Shown here one piece after another: positions 52,468 through 63,969 of a stretch of DNA of 64,000 nt; the stretch's first letter is position 1; every line of letters begins with the position of its first letter. Position numbers and translations under genes: made by a program. The DNA is taken from the NCBI GenBank assembly GCA_038501195.1, contig JBBPUQ010000008.1, positions 4,449,346 through 4,513,345 on the forward strand, given 5' to 3'. The stretch comes from Nemania diffusa. Its lineage: Eukaryota > Ascomycota > Sordariomycetes > Xylariales > Xylariaceae. The notes under the pieces are model-generated. The model worked only from the letters and a program-made list of their open reading frames with translations. It had not been told where the DNA came from and ran no database searches.

Positions 52468-53214
52468 AGTTTATATATAACAAGCAATACTAAAAAAAAT
52501 AGTATATAATTATACTAGATTATTTGTTATATAATAGCTAAACAACAAATTTTTTACTATTTTACTTTTATACTTTATTACTTTTTTTAATCACTATAAC
52601 GTCAAAATATTCATATAATAAAGAAAAACTTTTTGTATATAATAATATAAACTAGTATAATAAAATTGCTATAAACTGCAAAATTAGCAAATATACTATA
52701 TAAAACTCAATCGATATACAATATTAAGATTAAAAACTTGACTTTATAACTGCAACACTAATTATATTTAATACTTAAATAACTTGCTATATTACTAAGT
52801 ATAAATATTTAAATATTACTAGCTAGCTACTTTAAACATCATATATTGAAGATTTTAATCTTTAAACATATAAAACATAAAACAGCTTGCAAAAACTAAT
52901 TTAGCAAGAAATAATTAATGTACTAGCTAAAAAAAGCATATAATACAAAACAACTTTTGTATAAAAGCTGCTCTTTTTTTTGTATAAAAAAATATATATT
53001 TAAACATTTTAAAAGACTTATGTTTAATAAACAAGTTTTAATAATGTAGTAGTAACATATACAGTATTTATTGTATGTTTTAAATTCAATCTTTAGCTAA
53101 AGCATATATAGTTTTAAATCAATATTGAAAATTATCGATTTTGAGCTATGTTAATTTTTTTGATTTTTTTTTTTCTTTTTCTGTTATATATGCTTAGAAT
53201 TATCTATATATAAC

Positions 53215-53455
53215 ATATTTTTATTTTATATCAACAGCTATATATATATATAACATATTTTTACTTTATATTAACAGTTATATATATATACAACATATTT
53301 CTACTTTATATTAATAGCTATATATATATACAATATATTTTTACTATATATTAACAGTTATATATATATATAACATATATTTATTATATGTTAACTAATA
53401 TATGTATATATAATATATTTCTATTTTAAGTTAACTAATAAATATATATATAACA
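53215..53455. repeat. 40-bp TA-rich minisatellite (right)
   Basis: About six units with ACAGCTATATATATATA and ACATATTTTTA(C/T)TTTATATTA; counterpart of 10310-10525. Confidence 0.7.
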
Positions 53456-53559
53456 AACTTTTACATTTAAAAAAAAGTTGAAAAATATATATATATTTAA
53501 CAACTTATATACAATATAAAACATTTTGTTATATATATATACAAAGAATATTTATATAG

Positions 53560-54610
53560 TATGCATAAAAAAAACATTATTAAAAAGAACTAAAAAATTA
53601 AATTTGTTATTTTTTAGCTATTATACAAAAAATAAAGCGAAACTAAATTTTTTTTTTTTTCTTTTTTCTTTTTTTTTTTTCTTTGCTTTTATAAGCTATA
53701 CTAAAAGCAACGAGTGCTGTACAAGCGCTAAACATATATACTGTACACGCTTTTTTAAAAGCTAAAAACCTAATAACATTTAATAAACAATATGCTGATA
53801 TAGCACTAACAACTACTTCAAAAGCTATTAATATAAAGCAGTATAACTAAACTTTGACTTTGGACTAAAATAGCCCGAAAGTACTCCTTTTAGTATACAA
53901 ACTTTGTTTAAACGTTTATAAAAATGTTCGAAATAAACATTTAAAAAAAGATATTAATAAAAAGGGCGGCATAAATAATACTTTTTTTAGCTTATTGTAT
54001 AATTAAACATGTTAGCTAAAAATACACAAAAAAATTTATTTGTACAAAAGTAAATATATATTTATGCAGAAAAATTGCATAAAGGCTCTATAGGCCCGGT
54101 TTTTAATTAGAAAGCTGTATACTTTTACTGCTTTATTGTTTTTAGTTCAAACAAAGTTTTAAAACTATGCTACGCTGCTTAAAAAAACAAACATAGAGCA
54201 AAAACAAGCAGCAACTATTGTGCTGCTACTACTACTACTATACAACATATATATATATATAAATAAATAAGTAAATATATATATATATATATATACGTAT
54301 GTATAGTATATATATATATATGTATAAATAAATAAATAAACAAACGGACAAACATACAAAAAAAAAAAAAAAAAAAAAAAAATAGAAACGAATAAGAATT
54401 GACTAAGTATACTTAAAGTTTTGTGCTGTACAAGCTAATACTTTAACCGATACTATTTATTCTTTTTTGTATAATATTTAATATTTTTTTTTTTTTGTAC
54501 AGTAATTATTTATTAAGCAAACAAATTAATATATAACAATCAATCAATTAATTATATAAAGCTTATTAAATCAATTAACAATAATTTATTATAGACTTAA
54601 CTACTGTATA
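53560..54610. repeat. Unit A (right)
   Basis: Counterpart of 10640-11700 with more C and G. Includes a T-rich run near 53650-53690, a CTGCTACTACTACTACTA trinucleotide stretch (54222-54240), (TA)n with ATAAATAAATA (54245-54340) and a 20-plus A run (54359-54382). The 79-codon open frame 53526-53765 owes its length to the T run; residues before and after it match the left copy only loosely. Confidence 0.6.
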
Positions 54611-54872
54611 AAAAAGTTACTTTTATTGAACTAACTATAGCTAGTAATTTAATAAGCAGTAACTAGCTATTTTAACTAACTAAAAGTGTTATATAATATA
54701 TAAGCTAAGTTAACATAGCAAACAATTAGATTATACTACTTATATACAGTTATAAAACAACTGACTTACTGTACAATAAAACCAAGTTACTACAGAGTAT
54801 GTTATACTTTTATTTTTTATTTTTTTGCTTTTGTACAACATTTAGTTGTTATTAAAAAAAAAGAAAGCTAGT

Positions 54873-55137
54873 GTTAGAATACTAGTATTAGTTATAACTA
54901 TATGTTGTAGTTTGTACACTGCAGTATTTGTACTACAGTTGTACAACTAAGTATATAGTTATATAAACAAGTACTTATTTTATATGCTAGCAGAAATTTT
55001 ATTTACAATAAAATCTCCAGCTATACAAAAAAACTCCTTTTAGTATTAATTATTAATATAAACATAGTATAACTAGCTTTATATTCTGTTTACATATAAC
55101 TAATACGTACTATTGTATATATATAGCTTATTCAACA
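54873..55137 (+). repeat. 3' LTR of the right copia element, best preserved ends
   Basis: 265 bp, starts TGTTAGAATACTAG and ends TTATTCAACA, the least eroded termini in the window. Typical TG...CA boundaries. Confidence 0.8.
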
Positions 55138-55149
55138 GAAATCGAATTA

Positions 55150-55590
55150 ACTTGTGCGCTAAAATAACAAACAAATATTATATAATGTTCTGTTTATATA
55201 TAATATAATATATTGCTTTATACTTATATATATAAAATATAGCGCAATATTTTATATATATATATAGCGCAATATTTTTTATTTATATATACTATAGTAT
55301 ATTATTTTATACTTATTTATATATAATATAGCGCAATATGTTCTAGTTATATACAATATAGTACAATGTTTTATATATATACAATATATCATATTGTTTT
55401 ATATATACTTATAAAACATAAAGCAATATTTTATACTTATATATATATAATACAGCATATTATTTTATTTATATACAATATAGCACAATAGTTTACTTAC
55501 ATATAATATAGCGCAATATTTTATATATATAGAACATTTATATAACATATTATACAATATTTTGCTTACATATAAAAAAAAAAAAAAACC
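55150..55590. repeat. TA-rich minisatellite with a GCGCAAT motif (right)
   Basis: Counterpart of 12215-12690, slightly shorter. Cores read ATAGCGCAATATTTTATA and ATAGCGCAATATGTTCTA. Confidence 0.65.
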
Positions 55591-56241
55591 AAAATAAAAT
55601 TAAACATAAAAATACCGCGAAAAAAAAATATTGTTTATTAAAAACTTTTTAGCAAATTATACAACTTTTTAACTAAAATATAACTTCTTTTTTTTTTTTT
55701 TTTAATTATGTATAAAATAACACGTTTTATACAAGCGTTAAACGTAAGTACTACAAGCACTTCTTTAAAAACTAAAGATCTAACAATATTTTAGAAATAG
55801 CAACTTAATATAGTAGCAACAGCTACTTTACAAATTTAGAACTTCTATATATAGTAAATATAACACTTTTAGCTTTAAACCAAAATAGCTCAAAAATATT
55901 TTTTTTAGTAAATAAGTTTCGTTTAAACATTTCTAAAATTATTTAAAAACAACACTTAAAATAAAATATTAATAAAAAAAGCAGCACAAATAATCCTTTT
56001 TTTAATTTACTGTACAATTAAATATATTAATTAAAAAAATATACTATAAACTATTTATATAAAAATATATATATTTATACAAAGTTTTTATATAATAGTT
56101 TAATAGAACTAGCTTTTAGTTAAAAAATTGTATACTTTTATGTAGCTATTGTTTTTAGTACAAACGAAATTTTGAAACTATAACACGCTGCTGTAAGCGC
56201 TAAAAGCAAGCAAAAGTAAATAGCTATATTTTTACTGCTGC

Positions 56242-56282
<41 letters not shown>

Positions 56283-56600
56283 AAAATAAATAAATAAATA
56301 AATATACAAAAAAAAAAAAAAGAAAAAAAAAAACAGAAGCAGACAAAAACTACTCAAGTATATATACTTAAAATACAGTTTTGTATAAACTAACACTTCA
56401 CCCGATATTATTTAATTTTTTTTATACAATATTTAATACTTTTTTTTTTTCGTACAGCAATTATTTTTTAAGCGAAAAAATTAACAAATTACAACTTATT
56501 AATTAGTTATACAAAGTTTACTAAACTAAACAATAGTAACTAATTGTAAACTTTGTTGTTGTATAAAAAAGCTAAACTTATTTATAAGCTTAATTAGCTA
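55570..56600. repeat. Unit B (right)
   Basis: Counterpart of 12700-13690. Contains a longer (TA)n tract (56250-56280) followed by AAATAAATAAATA and a mixed A run (56310-56335). Confidence 0.55.
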
Positions 56601-57676
56601 TATAAAAAACAAAAACATAAAAACGTTAAAATATAAACATTAAAACGCAAACATTGGAACAATAGTACTAAAATACAAACATATAAAATTACTTAGAGTT
56701 AATAAAATTACTAAAGCTTTATTTATTGCTTAACAGTTTGTTATAAAATTTAAAAGGGATTTTTTTTATTAACAAGTCGATAAACTTGTTAGTAACTTAA
56801 CAAGTCAACTAACTTACAGGTCAGTTACTTAATATATAGTTATTTGACTAGCTTGTAGCTTTATTTAAACTTATTAACTTATATAGCTAAAAGCCCTAGC
56901 TTTGCTAAATTTTCACTTATTTTTTTAATATATTATCTTTTTATATATTAATATAGCAATACAACTTTTTAGCTTTTTGTACTTTTGCACTTTTTTTATG
57001 TTTATATACTGCTATATAAAGTTTTAAACATTTATGTTACTACACTATTTATAAACACTAATCTACTACTTTTTTTGCTAGCTTTGTTATTTAAAACATT
57101 TATACTATTATTTTTTATGCTATTTTATTTATATAGTTGCTATTTATAAAAACATACTTTGTTTAATATTTTCAGCATGCTAATTTTTTTAATAAACTTG
57201 CAGTTAACTTTTACTATAAACTTTTATTACAAACTTTTGTTGCAAGCTCGGCTTAGTATAAATATTTAATAAAGCAAGTTTTACACCTTTATACACTAAA
57301 TTATACAAACACTAGTTTTAATATTTTTACTATATATAACCAGCTTATTTATATATACTACCTTATTTAATATAAAGCACTAGCTCTACTTGCCTATATT
57401 ATATAGTATAGTTAACAGCTTATTTACTCCACTACTTTTTCCGTTAATTTTTTACACTATTTTTAACATATTTTACAGCTAGTACTTAAACATTGATTAT
57501 AATAGATCTATATTAATTATACACTGTATAAAATATTTGTTTTTGTTGTATTATAAAATATAATCCCAAATTGTAATTACTTATTATTTTATTATACTTT
57601 ATATATACTGTTTTATATTTTTTATAATAGTTTTTAAACTTAACTCTATTTTTAACTTTAACTTTTGTTTTTCTAA
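56600..57676. other. Gene-free stretch before frame A (right)
   Basis: Counterpart of 13690-14797. A roughly 14-bp repeat (AA(C/A)(A/G)TTAAAA(T/C)(A/G)(T/C)AAAC) lies at 56620-56690, and an ACAAGTC(A/G)A(C/T)(T/A)AAC cluster at 56770-56830. A 90-bp direct repeat (TTTAACTTTAACTTTTGTTTTT and TTTTAACTCTAACTTTTATTTTT) spans 57640-57770 and runs into the start of frame A. Confidence 0.45.
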
Positions 57677-60600
57677 CTTTATACTAAATACTGCTATTAC
57701 TTTGCTTTTTTAAAACCCAAGCCTATTTTTACTTTTAACTCTAACTTTTATTTTTTTAACTTTATACTAATATTTACTGTTATTTTAGTTTTTTTAACAG
57801 CTTTAGTTTTACTATAATTGTTTAGTAACTAGCTCAATAAATTCTTTAAACCCGCTTTTTTATTTAAACAACGATTTATTTAATATATACTCTTGTTTTT
57901 TTCTTATTTTTTTTTTCAACTAATTAAAAAATGTTTGTTTTTAGCAGCATTTAACTTTACAGCAGATTTTAACTCTAATATTAAATTTAACAATAAATTA
58001 TTACATTTTTTGTATTTTCTGTTTTTTTTACATTTTTTTTTTTTTTCCGATGTAAATTTAAATCAAAGTAACAACAACAACAATAATAACAACCTTTTTA
58101 ACAACTACTTTGTTAGTCAGTTATTAAACAATAGCTAACTTATTATTCAGCTTTTTATTTATTCCTAGCTACTAAAATAGATTTAAAGTTTTTTATACTT
58201 TAATATTTAAATTGCTTACATATTCTATTTTATTTTTTACTACAGCTTTATTTTCTGTATTAAAAATTTTTATATCTGAACTTTTTATATTTGCAGCTAT
58301 AATATTTTAACTTTAAACTAATATATTAACAATCGACATTTTTTTTTAAACTAAACAATTTAGTCTAGTAATAGCACTTAGTAGCTTACAATTAATATTA
58401 AGTTATACTTTTTTAACACTATTTTATACTAAATACTTTTTAAATAACTTTGTGCTAAATATTTACTTGCTAACTATTTTCAACAAATATTTAACAAATT
58501 ATATTTTTAAAAACCGAATATGTTTTTTACACAACTTACAACATTCTTTCTTATTAATTTCTTTAATATACATTATTTACTTAATACAACCGAATTGTTA
58601 GCTACAAACAGCCAATTTTTAGCTAAAATATATTTAAGTATAAAAAACTCAACTGATTTTAATATGTTATATACTACATACAATATCGATAGCTATATTT
58701 AAATTTTACAGCTATTAAACTTTATTTAAAATGTTTGCTATATTGCTTTATTTTAGCTTACTTGTTTATTATATTTTAATATTTATATTTTTTTTGTAGT
58801 AAGAATAAATCTAGTAACAAAATTTTTAATATATATACTACTTTATAAAATCTTTTATATTTACTTTAGCGAATATAATAATGCAATAATATATATAATA
58901 CTTTTTGCTATATATAAACATAACGCTTTTTCGTTTTTTTTAATAATAAAAAAGTTAGTATATATATATAAACAAATTGTTTATTTAGCAATTGTTTCTA
59001 TTAGTTCTAACTAACAAGTATAAACTTTAGCATTGTTTATATTATATATACATTATAATAAAGCAAGTAATATAGAAACTAAAACTAAAACTAATAGTTG
59101 TGTTATTTTTTTAATTGTAAAATTAAATATAAATATATTTAAAACTATTTAAGCAAATTTTACTTATTAACATATTTACTTTAATAAAGCAAATTTTACT
59201 AAAGCTTTTTTTGTTTTAAACAAAAAAAACACAAAGTTATTATATAAATTCTATTAAATAATCTCAAATGCTTTTTTTAAATACTGATTTACTAGCTAAA
59301 TATTTCAAACTATAGCTTTTTAGCAGCAACAAACCCAATTCTTTAATTTTACAATTTAGTAGCAATCAAAAAAACAAAACATCTTATTAATCCGTTGATA
59401 TTATATCTAAAATATGCTATAGTTTTTATACAGTAATTATAAAGCAGCTATTAAAAAGTAAAACAACGCTAAAAATCAAAACACTAAAAATAATCAAATC
59501 ATATACTAGCTTATAACTTTTTTTGTTAAGTTTGGCTTACATACAAAATACTTATTACTTAAGCTTTATAATACTACTACTTTATTATTAAAGCTATATT
59601 CTAGCTGCTTATAGTTTATTGCTAGTATATAATATGTTTAATTATATTTAACGTATAAAATAGCTTTTAGTTTTAGAAGCATTTATTTTTAGCAAAATTT
59701 TAAGCTGCTATATTTTAGTTATTTTAAAAACAAGTTTAAAAGTTTGCAAAGCTAAAACAAGTTGTTTAATTTTAAACAAACAAATTATAAAGCTTTTAAT
59801 GCTGCTTTTAAAAAACAAATTTCAAAAAGTATCAAATTTTCTACTAAAACTTTATTTTTTTAGCGGTTTGAAGTTCGAGTAACTATATAGTTTTACTAAA
59901 AGTTAATACAAGCTAAAAAAAACTAAAAACAAAAACAAAATAGCTTATAGAACTAAAATAATTAAAGCAATACTTTTTAAAGCAACATTTTTTAAAGCAA
60001 TTTTTTTAAAAGCAATATATCTTAAAGCAAAAATTCTCAAAAAAAAACTACTTAACATAGAACTTTTTATAACATAGCTTTTAATAAGGCATACATTTAA
60101 AACAACAATTTTCTAAGCTATTCGAAAATATCTAGAAATTGTTTTTTTGTTGTCTCATTTTTTATTTTTTAAACGTTTATTTATTAAGCTTTTTATAAAA
60201 GCTTGATTATACTTAACTATATTTGCATTTTTTTGCATACTTGCTTATTGAACTATTATTCTGTTCTTTTATATACGCTGTTTCAAACTTAGGTTCAAAA
60301 TCTCATTGTTTTGCTTTATTTTAAAAACCGGTATATTTTTAACTATTTATATTATACCGTTATTCAAAAAAACAAACAAACTTAAAACTATAAAATATAC
60401 TTTCAAAATTTAAAACATCAATTTAAGTTTAAATATATTTACTTATTTATTATTAATTAAACTATATTTAAAATCACTTTTAACTTTACTTCTTGTTTTT
60501 ACTTTTTATTTTTTACAGTTAAAGTATTTAAAATTACTTATTTTAACAAATATACTAATTTTTTACTTTAAATAACAAAAGTTATTCAGCTGTTAAAAAG

Positions 60601-61680
60601 CTTTATAGCTCTATATAAAAAGAAATCGCATAAAAATCGACTTTTAAACACTAAAATTCACTAGCTAGCTTTTAACAAATTAAATTTTCACGATTTTGTT
60701 TATACAGTTCGAATTATTGTTTCGTTAACTTTTGCTACTATTATACAAGTATAAAAACAAAAAATAGCTATAAAAGTTTTTTGAAGCACTTTATTAATAG
60801 CTAATAACCTGTAAGCTCTGCAATTTCAAAAAGCTATTTAACACAATTATATCAAATTTAGTTAGCTAAACTTTCAACAAATAACTAAACACTGCAACAT
60901 AAATTAAAACTTGTTTTAAAAGTTAAAACTACGCTTAAATAAATTTTCAAAATTAAAATTGTATTTTATAGCATTAATTATATAGCAGTTTAACGTTTTA
61001 ATTACAACAATTTGCAACTATTTTTTAGCATTAAACCCAAAAAACTTTCTGCACTAACAATACTGTTTACTTAAACAAAATACTAAGTTTAGTTAGTTAT
61101 ACAAAACATTTAAAACAAAATTAAAAAGCTTATATTTACAAAATAATATACTAAGTTATAATTTTTAATAAACGTTTTTTAACCAGTTTTAGTTTTATTA
61201 TAGCTTTGTTTTATAGTTTAACTTTTATTAAAAAAATTTGATTATATTATTAAAAAACAATCAATCTATAAATATACAAAAGCATCAATTATTACTTGCT
61301 GTAGTTTAAACTACAAACAAAAAAATTATTTTAACAGTTTTTTCGAGTATAACTTTTTTTTTTCGGCTCAAAAAGCTACTGCAAATTCTAAAACAAAACA
61401 AAATTATATTATATATTAAGCAAGCACAAAAAAAACAGCTGTTCAAAGTTAAAAACTAGCGTTAGTAATATTAAAACAGTATATATACTACTACTAAAAA
61501 AACTAATTTATATTATAATTTAACAGTAAAAGCTTAGAGCTTTTGTTACTATATCTTTTAGTTTCTTAGCTATTAAAATCCAAGAGCTAAAATTTAAAAA
61601 AATACTAATATACTTGTATATACTTTTTCTGCACATATTTCAAAAAAGATTCTTCTTTTTTTTAAGCTTTAGTTTTATAT
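57677..61680 (+). pseudogene. Frame A, right copy: about 1300-codon RIP-degraded frame, unidentified
   Basis: One plus-strand phase (codons from 57677) was checked at 57893, 58520, 59282, 59702, 60602 and 61334 and never shifts. Open stretches: 57893-58138 (ends in an Asn run and FVSQLLNNS) and 58520-58702 (holds NTTELLATNSQF and LYTTYNIDSY). Nearly all stops are TAA/TAG and sit where Gln or Trp would fit, for example in the Gln-rich segment near 59320-59370 and the SNxFxSN repeats near 59965-60020. Further readable pieces: FRSIYF near 59680, RFEVRVTI near 59870, LKQNKIILYIKQAQKKQ near 61400. A helicase-like telomere-linked gene was considered because of the position and the TTELL string, but no Walker or DExH motif was found. 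A mobile or host gene of unknown family. The start is uncertain because upstream T-rich DNA is open in several frames. Confidence 0.55.
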
Positions 61681-62040
61681 AATACACACTATTAACTATA
61701 TATTACTTATTATATTATACCTGATCTATAGTTCTTTTCACTCTGTAACACTAGCTGCAGCAGCAATATATAATATTTAATAATTAAAAAAAACCTCTTA
61801 ACAAAAAATTCTCTTGTTAATTTACCATCAAAAATACCAAATCAGCAAAAATTCCCCCAAGTTAAAAAAATCTCTTATATATACAATTATTTTTCCCTAC
61901 GTCGCAACAAAAAATTCCTCTGTCAAAAGTACTTAAGTTATCAAAAGTTCTTTATATATAGCTACTTTTTCTATGTTACTAAACAAAAAAACCTATATAT
62001 ATTCCCATTTCGTTTTATAAAATTTATTATTAAAACATCC
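61681..62040. other. C-retaining stretch with roughly 100-bp direct repeats
   Basis: Two diverged direct copies built on CAACAAAAAATTC(T/C)(T/C)CT(T/G)T, a (C/T)CAAAA-TA-C-AA segment and TATATA(C/G)(A/C)(A/T)(T/A)TA (about 61798-61905 and 61906-61970). Contains ATTCCCCCAAG and TTTTTCCCTACGTCGC. The left counterpart lost nearly all these C residues to T. Low in stops in two phases, but no gene is called. Confidence 0.45.
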
Positions 62041-62059
62041 AAAAATTTTTAAGTTCAAG

Positions 62060-62425
62060 CTATAGATTGCAGTTTTTAAGCAAGTAACAAAAGTGCACTA
62101 TTTTTATTTAAGTTTACAACTTTGAACAAATAGCAAAAATACACAAATTTTAAATTTACAACTTTAAACAAGTAGCAAAAGCGCACTAGTTCTATTTTAA
62201 GTTTACAACTTTAAACAAGTAGTAAAAACGCACTAGTTTTATTTAAGTTTGTAACTTTAAACAAGTAGTAAAAGCACACAAGTTTTAAATTTGCAACTTT
62301 AAACAAGTAGCAAAAACACACTAGTTCTATTTTAAATTTACAACTTTGAACAAATAACAAAAGCACACTAGTTTTATTTAAGTTTGCAACTTTAAACAAG
62401 TAGCAAAAACACACTACTTTCAAAC
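62060..62425. repeat. Roughly 60-bp minisatellite (right), about six units
   Basis: Units hold AAGTTTGCAACTTTAAACAA, GTAGCAAAA, a variable CGCACTAGTT and TTATTT. On the minus strand the units give an open 70-codon frame with a repeating CYLFKVANL pattern. This looks like a by-product, since unit lengths alternate (about 58 and 62 bp) and the left copy is not open. Confidence 0.75.
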
Positions 62426-62762
62426 TTATTTTTATAACTATATTAAAAATAAATACCTTAGTTCTTTTAAAATATATATCTGTTTTTAAAAATAGCTCTG
62501 TTTTTTTTTTTTTTATTTTTTAATTTACTACTATTACAATGTTTTTAATTTTGTTATTATTTTTTGTTTTTTTAACACTTTTTAGTTCTAATCCAAAAAC
62601 TGCAGTAAAAAAACTTTATAAAACATTAAAACAGCTTTTTAATCGTTGTTCTTTTTCTCTTATTGCTTTATTATACCGATTTATACTTTATATTATTATT
62701 CAATATATAATACAATATAACGTTCGCATTAATTTTAATTAACTATTTCAAAATACTACGTT

Positions 62763-62812
62763 GTAAATATATTTAATGTTTTTTTTATTACTGTTAACTT
62801 TTAAACTTGCAG
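62763..62812 (+). other. 50-bp spliceosomal intron in gene B
   Basis: Donor GTAAAT, a branch-like CTGTTAACTTTT 17-28 bases before the end, and acceptor TTGCAG. Length is typical of filamentous fungi. Removing it joins ACG-TT to A-TTT and carries the exon 1 phase exactly into the exon 2 phase. The left copy has the same insert with a destroyed acceptor. Confidence 0.7.
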
Positions 62813-63161
62813 ATTTATATTCTCTGATTCTAGCTTAATTGTTTTTAACTCTTTTTTAACTATTGTTAAACCTTTTACTACTATTCTAACAAACCTTAAG
62901 CTTTTTACTTCTAAAGCAGCTAATACTACCTCTATTTTTTTCAACTGTTAATGTTTTTGCCTTTACTTTATCAACATTGAACCTACTACTACTAAAACTT
63001 TTAATTTCGACTTTTCTAATTATAAAAAATCAAATACTGAACAAACAAATAACAAACTATTAAATACTAAACTATTAAACAAAAACCAGTCTAAAAAAAA
63101 GTCGGATATTAAGCAAGTAAACAGTATTTTATTAAATACTGAGCTATTAAATAACAACTAG

Positions 63162-63641
63162 TTCAATAAAAAAGAAGTAAATATTAAACAAAAAAACAGC
63201 AACCCAACAAATATTCAGCAGTTTAATAAAAAAGAAGTAAATATTAAACAAAAAAACAGCGATTTAACAAATATTTAGCAATTTAATAAAAAAAAAGTAA
63301 ATATTGAGCAAAAAAACAGCGATTCAACAAATATTCAGCAGTTTAATAAAAAAGAAATAAATGTTAAGCAAAAAAACAGCAACTCAACAAATATTTAGCA
63401 GTTTAATAACAAAAAAATAAATATTAAGCAAAAAAACAGCGATTTAACAAATATTCAGCAGTTTAATAAAAAAGAAATAAATGTTGAACAAAAAAACAGT
63501 AACTTAACAAATATTTAGCAGTTTAATAAACAAGAAATAAATATTAAACAAGTAAACAGCGACTCAACAAATACTCAGTAGTTCGATAAAAAAGAAATAA
63601 ATGTTAAATAAGTAAACAGCGACTTAAAAAATACCCAGTAG
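63162..63641 (+). repeat. In-frame 60-bp (20-residue) coding repeat, 8 units (right)
   Basis: Units begin at 63162, 63222, 63282, 63342, 63402, 63462, 63522 and 63582, exactly 60 bp each. All share one frame with KxEINVKQKNSDLTNIQQFN-type sequence. Variation between units is mostly C/T and G/A, giving Q-to-stop, P-to-L, S-to-L and E-to-K changes. Confidence 0.9.
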
Positions 63642-63887
63642 TTTAATAAACAGTTCGACTTGAATATTTTTAACTTTATATTTTTTACTTTTACACCTTT
63701 CAACTTTATATCTACTAATATTTCTAGCACTAGCTAACCGATCGCTGTTTATAGTTCTATATTAAAACAAACATTTGCTTTAACAACTATTAATTATTTG
63801 TAACTTGTTTATAAATAGAAAAAAAATAAAAATATAAACTTAGAAATATTGGACAAAAAACCTCGAAAATTGAATCAAACAAACCGT

Positions 63888-63969
63888 TTAGGGTTAGGGT
63901 TAGGGTTAGGGTTAGGGTTAGGGTTAGGGTTAGGGTTAGGGTTAGGGTTAGGGTTACTTAGGGTTAGGG

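Larger units (their letters stand above)
52002..55137 (+). mobile_element. Internally deleted copia element (right copy)
   Basis: 5' LTR 52002-52267 and 3' LTR 54873-55137, flanked by AAAAT (51997-52001) and GAAAT (55138-55142), a 5-bp target duplication differing by one transition. It carries the gag-like start and the 2-kb 3' region of the element at 4189-12207 but lacks protease to RNase H. The deletion junction is a 12-bp string ATACAAAACAAC (52943-52954) that in the intact copy occurs at both ends of the missing piece (5141-5152 and, with two transitions, 10063-10074). A polypurine tract ending AAAAGAAAGCTAG abuts the 3' LTR. Confidence 0.8.
52943..63890. repeat. Right copy of the large subtelomeric duplication
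   Basis: Direct repeat of 10063-20920. It keeps clearly more C and G than the left copy throughout, most visibly at 61800-61920 and 63160-63640. Its right end is the telomere, at the exact base where the left copy continues into unique DNA. Confidence 0.9.
62539..63890 (+). pseudogene. Gene B, right copy: intron-containing repeat gene cut off by the telomere
   Basis: Exon 1 (62539-62762) starts at an ATG with a hydrophobic first 18 residues and stays open for 67 codons, then one TAA that replaces CAA. A 50-bp intron (62763-62812) moves the phase from exon 1 to exon 2, and only with it removed do the two frames join. Exon 2 (62813 on) is Ser/Thr-rich, then has eight 20-residue units (63162-63641), consensus FNKKEINVKQKNSDLTNIQQ, then about 80 codons of ordinary-looking sequence ending NQTNRL, where the frame runs straight into TTAGGG repeats. 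About nine stops in exon 2, all TAA/TAG. The left copy continues for roughly 260 more codons, so the 3' end is missing here. The hydrophobic N-terminus might be a signal peptide but may only reflect T-rich DNA. Family not recognised. Confidence 0.7.

Noticed and set aside
57677..61680. Telomere-linked RecQ-type helicase
   Set aside because: Position fits, but no Walker A, DExH or later helicase motif could be read in any phase; kept only as a search to run.
62211..62423. Minus-strand repeat protein (CYLFKVANL pattern)
   Set aside because: Product of the 60-bp minisatellite; unit lengths are mixed and the left copy is not open.
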